Source: AE-B3B sp964543295 (GTDB lineage: Bacteria > Aerophobota > Aerophobia > Aerophobales > AE-B3A). Taken from it: a stretch of DNA of 11,913 nucleotides. A program made the position numbers and the translations under genes. The notes below the pieces were generated by a model that was not told the origin of the DNA, ran no database searches, and was given only the letters and a program-made list of their open reading frames with translations. The stretch covers positions 1-11,913 of the forward strand of contig CAZIXA010000056.1 in NCBI GenBank assembly GCA_964543295.1. Direction: 5' to 3'. This document shows positions 6,688-11,913 of this stretch, in pieces. The stretch's first letter is position 1. Each line of letters starts with the position of its first letter.

Positions 6688-7533
6688 TCATTTCATGGCT
6701 CCGAAAGTGAGACCCCGAATAAGATGCTTCTGTACCAACACAATAAAAATAAACACAGGTACGAGCACTACTACGCTTGCTGCACACAGGTCACCCCAGC
6801 GGACTTCCTGATACCCAATAAAGTTGTATATTCCCGCGGGAGCTGTTTTGGCAATATTGCTGGTAAGGACAATGGCAAACATTAGCTCATTCCAGGAAAA
6901 AATGAAACTCAAAATAGCTGTAGATGCAATACCTGTAACAGAAATGGGTAGTGCTATCCTGAGAAGTACTTGGACCCGATTACAACCATCTACTAGTGCA
7001 GCTTCCTCTATTTCTACCGGTATCTCCTGAAAAAATCCGCGCATCATCCAAATCACAAGCGCCAAATTTATGGTTATATGAAGAATGATCAATCCCAGAC
7101 GGGTATCTATGAGTCCTAAACTGCGGAACATTATGAAAAAGGGTATTAGAAAAGTAATGGGAGGAGCCATGCGAGTACTGAGGATCCAAAACGCCAAGTC
7201 CCTTTTACCTTTGAAATTAAATCTTGCTAGGCTATAACCAGCTGGAATGCCTACCGCCAATACGATCAGAATAGAGGCACAGGCCACTATAACACTATTT
7301 AGGAAATATCTCGAGAAGCCCGTTTCCACCATGGCTTCGAGATAATTTTGCAATGTGGGATAGAAAAGCCATTTAGGAGGCATGGCGAGAGCATCTACTT
7401 CAGTTTTGAAGGACGTTAAGATCATCCAGACAATGGGAAAGGCTGCCAATAGCATAACAACCGTAATAGCGAATCTTCTTAGTAGTGTATCTAGCCCCTT
7501 TATTTTCTTTCCGGATTTAATTGATTGATCCAT
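6688..7533 (-). CDS. CUT1-type carbohydrate ABC transporter permease, MalG family
   Basis: Second membrane subunit of a sugar-type importer, 281 residues, normal for MalG-like proteins. Helices lie at about 22-40, 78-102, 115-137, 146-165, 199-222 and 250-268. The ATPase-contact loop is at 177-197, centred on E177-AALVDG and ending in LRIALP. The RFNFKGK stretch at 104-110 and the short C-terminal tail GLTFGAMK are typical of this subunit. AAGGA lies five bases before the ATG, and the start is only 16 bases after the stop of the first permease, so the pair is co-translated. No ATPase gene follows, which is common for CUT1 systems that share one MsmK/UgpC-like ATPase encoded elsewhere. Confidence 0.92.
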   Translation of the reverse strand: MDQSIKSGKKIKGLDTLLRRFAITVVMLLAAFPIVWMILTSFKTEVDALAMPPKWLFYPTLQNYLEAMVETGFSRYFLNSVIVACASILIVLAVGIPAGYSLARFNFKGKRDLAFWILSTRMAPPITFLIPFFIMFRSLGLIDTRLGLIILHITINLALVIWMMRGFFQEIPVEIEEAALVDGCNRVQVLLRIALPISVTGIASTAILSFIFSWNELMFAIVLTSNIAKTAPAGIYNFIGYQEVRWGDLCAASVVVLVPVFIFIVLVQKHLIRGLTFGAMK

Positions 7534-7549
7534 AAAGATCCTTCAGTAG

Positions 7550-8446
7550 TCATGTCTCTATTCTAGCTACCCGAATAAGCACAGTGCACAGGCCTATGAT
7601 TACACCCAAGGCTATTAGGGTTAGAGCGCTGGCATATCCCATTTCTAGGGTACGAAAAGCGGTAAGATAGGTATATATGTTTAAAGTCTCAGTGGATCTT
7701 CCGGGGCCACCCCCTGTAAGGGCATAGATGATGTCAAAGGTTTTAAAGAGATCTATTACCCTGAGTAACACAGCGATGACAACCACTGGTTTCAGAAGAG
7801 GAAGCGTAATATACCAAAAAGATTGCAGAAAAGAGGCTCCATCCACTTCAGCAGCTTCTAGCGGCTCTCTAGGAAGAGACATAAGACCAGCCAGAATGAT
7901 TAAGGCCATAAATGGGGTCCATTGCCACACGTCCACTATTATAACTGAAGGCATGGCTGTAGACATATCAAAAATGCCTGCCCACTGAGGTAGATGGACT
8001 ATTCTTAGGAAATGATTAATGAGTCCTAAAGTAGGATTGTACATTATTCTCCACATATAGCTAACAGCTACAGGGGTGGCAGCCATAGGAAGCATAAGAA
8101 GAACTCTTGCCGGGTTTCTTCCTCTGAACTCCTCGTTGAGCAATAGTGCAACTCCAAGACCGAGCAGTAGCTCCAGAAGGAGAGATCCCCCTGTAAAGTA
8201 GCCTGACATTTTTAGGGAGTGCCAAAAAATATCGTCCTTTAGAAGTATCTTTAGATAATTCCCAGCACCTTGGAAAGATAGATCCATTGGATAAACTAGA
8301 TTATATTTATACAAGCTTTGCCAAACATTGTAGCCAAAGGGAAACATAATGACGACAACGAGAACAAAGAGGGCAGGAGTCAGTAGAAAATAGGGAAAAA
8401 ATTGTCTGCTCTGAATTATATCTGAAAGAGATTTCTTTTTCTTCAT
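7550..8446 (-). CDS. CUT1-type carbohydrate ABC transporter permease, MalF family
   Basis: First membrane subunit, 298 residues, the usual length for the short MalF-like proteins of CUT1 systems. The lysine-rich N-terminus is followed by helices at about 17-39, 82-104, 117-132, 168-190, 219-232 and 272-292. The ATPase-contact loop spans 197-218 (EAAEVDGAS to ITLPLLKP). The LTGGGPGRSTETL signature (243-255) is nearly diagnostic for this family. AAGGG lies five bases before the ATG. It follows the binding-protein gene after a 144-base gap containing a long hairpin, and precedes the MalG-like gene by 16 bases. Confidence 0.92.
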   Translation of the reverse strand: MKKKKSLSDIIQSRQFFPYFLLTPALFVLVVVIMFPFGYNVWQSLYKYNLVYPMDLSFQGAGNYLKILLKDDIFWHSLKMSGYFTGGSLLLELLLGLGVALLLNEEFRGRNPARVLLMLPMAATPVAVSYMWRIMYNPTLGLINHFLRIVHLPQWAGIFDMSTAMPSVIIVDVWQWTPFMALIILAGLMSLPREPLEAAEVDGASFLQSFWYITLPLLKPVVVIAVLLRVIDLFKTFDIIYALTGGGPGRSTETLNIYTYLTAFRTLEMGYASALTLIALGVIIGLCTVLIRVARIET

Positions 8447-8512
8447 GCTAACCCTTCTAGTTTGGTTATAGTGCTGCTTTATATTATCGCTCTATGCCTC
8501 CGTTTTCGTTAA

Positions 8513-8565
8513 CAAAGATTCCCGAGGAGGAAAAAACGTCTAAAACGTCTCCTCGGGAATCTTTG
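8513..8565. repeat. Perfect 17-bp inverted repeat between binding-protein and permease genes
   Basis: The arms at 8513-8529 and 8549-8565 (plus strand, starting CAAAGATTCCCG and ending CGGGAATCTTTG) are exactly complementary, with a 19-base loop. On the minus-strand transcript the stem is followed by TTAACG rather than a clear T-run. A partial terminator or 3'-end stabiliser is therefore more likely than a full stop, letting the binding protein be made in excess over the permeases. The loop contains ACGTTTT twice on the minus strand. No gene occupies 8447-8590. Confidence 0.75.
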
Positions 8566-8590
8566 AGTCTGGAACGCCATGTTTAGGTGG

Positions 8591-9928
8591 CTACTTTAGA
8601 AGTTCCACCGTCGTCTGCTGGGCTTTCTCCAGTTCTTTTTCGGCGGGTGAACCGGCATATATGTTTTCCAGAGCTATATCGATTGCATCTGCAGCGGCGC
8701 CAAACTTGATCACTTCAGGAAGATAATACGTGCTGCCGTATTTCAAAGTCGTGTCTCTACTTGCTGTAATCCAGTCTACGTAAGGATAGGTTTGCACAAA
8801 TTCCTTGTTTGTCCAAATAGAGTCTCGTCCAATATTTCCACTGTTTATAGCTATTCTCAAGGCTATGTCCTTTGAAGTTGCCCATTGTGTGAAGAGCCAG
8901 GCTTCATCCTTGCGAGGTGAAGCTACAGGGATACCAAGCATCCAGCTGCTACCTCCCGCAGCCTGTCTATAACCATCTGGACCTGCAGGTAGTGGAACAC
9001 ACCCAACTTTCCCAACCACTGCTGATTTTCCAGAATCCTGGAAGGGTACTTCCCAACTATTCGCATCGGCTACCATAGCTGCTTTTCCTTGCTGAAAAGA
9101 CGCTAAACATTCGTACCATCCGTAATTAAGGGCTTTCTCTGGACCTCCGTCCTTAATAATTTTTATGTACATCTTGGTTGCCGCTATAGTTTGGGGTAAT
9201 GTCAGACCTACATTACCTTTCTTGTCTATCCAGTATCCTCTGTAGGCGCTCACGAAACCTAGCCATGGCCAGCAAGAACCTGTTCCACGCATTAGTCTCA
9301 GCACAACTCCTGCCACATCTGGAAGGTTGCGCAGTTTGACCGCCGCATTGTAAAATTCAGTCATTGTCTCAGGAGCAGATAATCCCTTCTCTTTGAAAAG
9401 ATCTGTTCTGTAAAAGAGAATCTGCGGCTCCACCGATATAGGAATACCATAGAGTTTGTCTTTGTACAGTGGCTTATCCAATGCTGCATCTGGAAAGTCA
9501 TTTAAATCGTACCAGTCCTTATCTGTTAACACAGGGTTTTGCAAATAATCATCGAGAGCTTGCACCCAGCCTCCTCCAACGTATTGGGCTACGAAACCCT
9601 GATTTAGCATGAATACGTCGAAGGACGGTTTTCCTGAAGAGAGCTCGATCGTCACTTTCTTATAGAATTCTTCCTCAGGAAGCTCATTCAAAACGACCCT
9701 TATTCCTGTCAGCGCTTCAAACTTTCCTATTTCCTTCTTGAGTGCGGTGGTGAAGTGGTGAACGCACATGGTAGCATAAATTGTCTCTCCCGCGAATTGA
9801 CGCCAGTTTATGTTAGCCTCTCTTGCCCCCACCATTTGCGCCGTGGTTACTAACGAAAAGCTAATCACCATCCCCAGCGCTAGAAGACTTATTGACGCAC
9901 CTTTCTTCTTTCTAAAAATATTTTTCAT
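8591..9928 (-). CDS. CUT1-type extracellular solute-binding protein (sugar/polyol class)
   Basis: Exported substrate receptor of the sugar-type importer. The ATG at 9928 is preferred: AAGGA lies seven bases upstream, and it gives a clean signal peptide (MKNIFRKKKG, a hydrophobic core, then MVGA at about 32-35). A GTG eight codons earlier (9952) has no spaced ribosome site and would bury the signal peptide. There is no lipobox cysteine, so the product should be free in the periplasm. The mature part shows the family pattern: TGIRVVLNELPEEEFYKKV, a DVFMLNQ stretch, YGIPISVEPQILFYRTDLFKE split over about 160-180, and a late AWLFTQWATS. This pattern resembles binding proteins for polyols and sugars, and the dehydrogenase downstream fits, but the ligand is not established. 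Length is 445 residues. Confidence 0.9.
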   Translation of the reverse strand: MKNIFRKKKGASISLLALGMVISFSLVTTAQMVGAREANINWRQFAGETIYATMCVHHFTTALKKEIGKFEALTGIRVVLNELPEEEFYKKVTIELSSGKPSFDVFMLNQGFVAQYVGGGWVQALDDYLQNPVLTDKDWYDLNDFPDAALDKPLYKDKLYGIPISVEPQILFYRTDLFKEKGLSAPETMTEFYNAAVKLRNLPDVAGVVLRLMRGTGSCWPWLGFVSAYRGYWIDKKGNVGLTLPQTIAATKMYIKIIKDGGPEKALNYGWYECLASFQQGKAAMVADANSWEVPFQDSGKSAVVGKVGCVPLPAGPDGYRQAAGGSSWMLGIPVASPRKDEAWLFTQWATSKDIALRIAINSGNIGRDSIWTNKEFVQTYPYVDWITASRDTTLKYGSTYYLPEVIKFGAAADAIDIALENIYAGSPAEKELEKAQQTTVELLK

Positions 9929-9992
9929 CGGTCTGTCCTTTTTGTTGTTCACTCCAGGATACTCGCCAGCTATGGCCTTTTGTAGTTATTTC

Positions 9993-10000
9993 TCACCTCC
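9993..10000 (-). promoter_or_regulatory. Strong Shine-Dalgarno sequence in the binding-protein leader, no start codon
   Basis: The minus strand reads GGAGGTGA 64 bases upstream of the binding-protein ATG. No ATG, GTG or TTG lies at a usable distance; the next codons read AUA or AAU. It may be a relic, a leader feature or chance. The remainder of the 135-base gap (9929-10063) shows no gene and no clear promoter. Confidence 0.3.
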
Positions 10001-10063
10001 TCATTTGTGTATTTATCTCGGAGCAAACAGTTGGTTCGCCACTTGATGATTTTTGAAAAGTTT

Positions 10064-11032
10064 CTAAAGGTATTTCTTGGGGAATTCAGCACCAACTGTG
10101 TACTGAATTTTACCCAGTGTGACCATTTGATAGATGTTGATCTTAAACCCAGGATTAATCGAAATTTGGATGTAGGCATCGCGCGGATTCAGGCCATACT
10201 CATTGACTAGCCATTCTAATAAGTGAGTAATGCCTTGGTTGACTGCGTATTCCAAAGGTTTGGCTGCATATAAAGAAATTATGGATTCTTTTTTCTCTAT
10301 ACGAGCATAGGGAATCCTCTTGTTTTTGACAATTTCACAGCTTAAGGTAACTTCAGCTCGAATTTCGTTGGCTATGCCCGACCATTCCCCATCGCCCTGT
10401 GTTCCGTGGACATCTCCTAGATACAATAATCCTCCCTCGTGAAAGCAATTTAGATATAGTAGAGACCCTTCTTTTATGTCCCGGCAATCCCAGTTTCCTC
10501 CCCATACACCCTGGCCAACTGCGCTGGTCTCTACCTCGATGTCAGGAGCAACTCCGATTGTGCCAATGAAAGGTTTTAGATCCCACGAAATTTTGTCTGT
10601 GTAGAAAGCCTTTCCGTCGCTTGTCGTGCCACTTGGTCCTGGTTGGTGCTTAATAATATGGGTATACGCTGTTTGATGAATTTCAGACCATTGATGAGAA
10701 TCCGACAAGGCCCCTTGTCCAGGTTTTATCCCGGTCACCCCTTTTTCATCAGGGATTATCTTTTCGATATTTATCACCAGAAGATCTCCTCTTTCTACTC
10801 CTCTTAGATAAACGGGTCCAGCTAGTGGATTTGCTGTTTCTGGTTCGAAATCTGAAAACGGACGCAGATTCTCCGGTGTAGGAAGATTTGTTTCTGATTG
10901 AATGCGTCCTGAGAAAGCATCCTCTGTTTCAACGACGAATCTTTCTCCAGGGTCAACTTTTATTAAAGGAGGCACATCCTTATCGAAGACATAATTAAGG
11001 CTTTTCTCTCGCGATATGCGCTGCATTTTCAT
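10064..11032 (-). CDS. Acetamidase/formamidase family protein
   Basis: Hydrolase of the FmdA/AmdA family, which splits short amides such as formamide or acetamide to ammonia and the acid. Family motifs are NPLAGPVYLRGVERGDLL (68-85), a G-x-I-G-VAPD segment (156-164), GGNWDCRDI (178-186) and LGDVHGTQGDGEWSG (205-219). The last includes D207, H209, D214 and E216, probable metal/active-site residues by family analogy. At 322 residues it lies in the normal range for the bacterial forms. There is no signal peptide, so it is cytoplasmic. Two starts are possible: ATG at 11032 or ATG at 11026. GGAG at 11035-11038 is spaced better (8 bases) for the second, which would give 320 residues. It follows the regulator gene closely, suggesting joint control with the importer. 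The natural substrate may be an amide or lactam rather than acetamide. Confidence 0.88.
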   Translation of the reverse strand: MKMQRISREKSLNYVFDKDVPPLIKVDPGERFVVETEDAFSGRIQSETNLPTPENLRPFSDFEPETANPLAGPVYLRGVERGDLLVINIEKIIPDEKGVTGIKPGQGALSDSHQWSEIHQTAYTHIIKHQPGPSGTTSDGKAFYTDKISWDLKPFIGTIGVAPDIEVETSAVGQGVWGGNWDCRDIKEGSLLYLNCFHEGGLLYLGDVHGTQGDGEWSGIANEIRAEVTLSCEIVKNKRIPYARIEKKESIISLYAAKPLEYAVNQGITHLLEWLVNEYGLNPRDAYIQISINPGFKINIYQMVTLGKIQYTVGAEFPKKYL

Positions 11033-11053
11033 AACTCCATGCTAAAACTCTAT

Positions 11054-11085
11054 ATCTCAAGTTATGTAGATTCCCATCTCAAGTT
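11054..11085. promoter_or_regulatory. Tandem 10-bp direct repeats at 22-bp spacing
   Basis: ATCTCAAGTT occurs exactly at 11054-11063 and again at 11076-11085 (minus strand AACTTGAGAT), start to start 22 bases, about two helical turns. The right copy overlaps the end of the regulator gene; the left lies 22 bases before the hydrolase start. Equal-phase direct repeats are a common layout for regulator binding, so an operator is possible. FCD-GntR proteins usually bind inverted repeats, so the binder may be another protein. Confidence 0.45.
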
Positions 11086-11780
11086 TTCAATAGATGCTCT
11101 TTCTTTTCTCCTATTCCCTCTTTTCTCATAACTGACCTTTTTACAGTCATGATATGAGCTGTAAGACATTCTTTCGTCAAATCGGGATCCTGCTTTTCCA
11201 AAGCATTCAGAATTTTCTCGTGTTCTTTCTGGGTCTCCTGTAGTCGTTTGTAGTTTCTTACGTAATAGCTACGAGCGATCTGCATATGGATATTGAGCTG
11301 TCGATAGAGATCGCATAGTTTCCTGTTATTAGACATTTTCACTAATAAATAGTGAAACTCTCTGTCTTTTTCCATAAACCGCTTGTAATCATTATTTTTA
11401 ATGCTTCCCGCGGATTCACTAAGAAATTTTTTGAGGACGCCAATTTCTTTCCTTTGAATTTTTCTCTTAAGAGCAAATTCAATGGCGTAAGTCTCCATCA
11501 TTAATCGCACGTCAAATGATTCTTTCATCTCCCTTTTAGAAGGTTTGGTTACAAAAACTCCCCTTCGAGGTACAGATTCCACCAGACCTTCCCCTGCAAG
11601 TTTATTCAGAGCATCTTTAATAGGGGTAGAGCTCACGCCCAATTTTTCTTTTAATTGGTCAATGTGTAATCTTTCACCGGGTGTATATCCCTGAGTTAGG
11701 ATTTTATCCTTAAGAAAATCGTAGATCTGATCGTTTATATTTCTCCGGATTATTGTAGACTTCTCTTCTTTTTGTGTCAT
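11079..11780 (-). CDS. GntR-family transcriptional regulator, FadR subfamily (FCD domain)
   Basis: DNA-binding repressor/activator, 233 residues, the usual length. The N-terminal winged helix-turn-helix covers about 13-78: YDFLKDKILTQGYTPGERL, then LKEKLGVSSTPIKDALNKLAGEGLVE-type residues, then the wing RRGVFV (72-77). The C-terminal FCD ligand domain (about 86-218) carries the metal-site residues D139 and H143 (DREFH), H187 (EHEKI) and H209 (AHI). A carboxylate ligand held by a metal is typical of this class. The ATG lacks a clear ribosome site. It is the first gene of the minus-strand cluster and has a near-consensus promoter upstream, so it probably controls itself and the downstream genes in response to a pathway acid (inference). 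Confidence 0.92.
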   Translation of the reverse strand: MTQKEEKSTIIRRNINDQIYDFLKDKILTQGYTPGERLHIDQLKEKLGVSSTPIKDALNKLAGEGLVESVPRRGVFVTKPSKREMKESFDVRLMMETYAIEFALKRKIQRKEIGVLKKFLSESAGSIKNNDYKRFMEKDREFHYLLVKMSNNRKLCDLYRQLNIHMQIARSYYVRNYKRLQETQKEHEKILNALEKQDPDLTKECLTAHIMTVKRSVMRKEGIGEKKEHLLKT

Positions 11781-11823
11781 TGTAACGGTCGGTAAATTTA
11801 AAATCTTTAATTTTCCACTTTTA

Positions 11824-11851
11824 ATTATAACACATTTTTCTTTTTTGTCAA
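11824..11851 (-). promoter_or_regulatory. Near-consensus sigma-70 promoter of the regulator gene
   Basis: On the minus strand TTGACA (11846-11851) and TATAAT (11824-11829) are both perfect, with a 16-base spacer that is A-rich. Transcription would begin near 11817 and leave a leader of about 37 bases before the ATG at 11780. This is the only strong promoter seen in the window, and it may drive the whole minus-strand cluster. The A/T-rich leader contains AAAATTAAAGATTTT (11800-11814), an imperfect palindrome that could hold an operator. Confidence 0.8.
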
Positions 11852-11857
11852 GTGGGT

Positions 11858-11881
11858 AAAACTCCAGTTTCCGGAAAACTC
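11858..11881. promoter_or_regulatory. Repeated motifs just upstream of the promoter
   Basis: AAAACTC occurs at 11858-11864 and 11875-11881 (17 bases apart), and TTTCCGGAAA (11868-11877) is a perfect 10-bp palindrome between them. They lie 7 to 30 bases upstream of the -35 box, a usual place for an activator. The function is inferred from position only. Confidence 0.3.
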
Positions 11882-11913
11882 GCTTTTTTGCTCGGAGACC
11901 TCCTTAAAGTTTG

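Noticed and set aside
8513..8565. Possible CRISPR or transposon end
   Set aside because: It is a single stem-loop with no repeat-spacer series, transposase gene or target duplication.
9970..10210. Open frames of 67-69 codons on both strands around the end of the hydrolase gene
   Set aside because: They are mostly shadows of the hydrolase frame, show no family resemblance and have no start with a spaced ribosome site.
10842..10852. GGTTCGAAATC, resembling a tRNA T-loop
   Set aside because: No acceptor stem or anticodon arm can be formed around it, and it lies inside the acetamidase-family coding frame.

Overview
The window looks like chromosomal DNA of a bacterium with AT-leaning composition (GC in the low forties by eye). 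One solute-binding protein has a plain signal peptide with no lipobox cysteine, which suggests periplasmic export in a diderm cell. Nothing here fixes the phylum. The gene mix (two ABC uptake systems, a zinc dehydrogenase, an acetamidase-family enzyme, a URO-D-fold enzyme) fits a heterotroph, possibly anaerobic. There are no RNA genes, CRISPR arrays, transposase genes or phage genes, and no gene-free stretch exceeds 300 bases.

The left third (80-4026, plus strand) is a peptide/nickel-type (Dpp/Opp) ABC transporter: two permeases and two ATPases in the order B, C, D, F. Its binding protein is not in the window and is probably just upstream; the first 79 bases hold a G/C-rich inverted repeat of the kind often found after a binding-protein gene. 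Between C and D lies a cloverleaf-like palindromic element of about 72 bases, flanked by near-identical copies of a 19-base sequence.

The rest (4184-11780, minus strand) reads right to left as a catabolic cluster. A GntR/FCD regulator has a near-consensus sigma-70 promoter. It is followed by an acetamidase/formamidase-family hydrolase, a sugar-type (CUT1) binding protein, two CUT1 permeases, a zinc-dependent medium-chain dehydrogenase and a URO-D-superfamily protein that is not HemE. No MalK-type ATPase is present for the CUT1 importer. The likely logic is ligand-controlled uptake of a small polar substrate (sugar, polyol or derivative), oxidation by the dehydrogenase, and further steps by the acetamidase- and URO-D-like enzymes. 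The substrate cannot be read from sequence. The two blocks converge on a hairpin at about 4081-4113 that could end transcription from both sides.

The most interesting item is the URO-D-like gene. It sits at the end of the uptake/dehydrogenase cluster, lacks the HemE N-terminal signature, and has substitutions where MtaA/CmuA-type methyltransferases carry their zinc ligands, so its chemistry is open. Smaller items are a 10-bp direct repeat with 22-bp spacing between the regulator and the hydrolase, a perfect 17-bp stem between the binding protein and first permease, and strong Shine-Dalgarno sequences without an obvious start.
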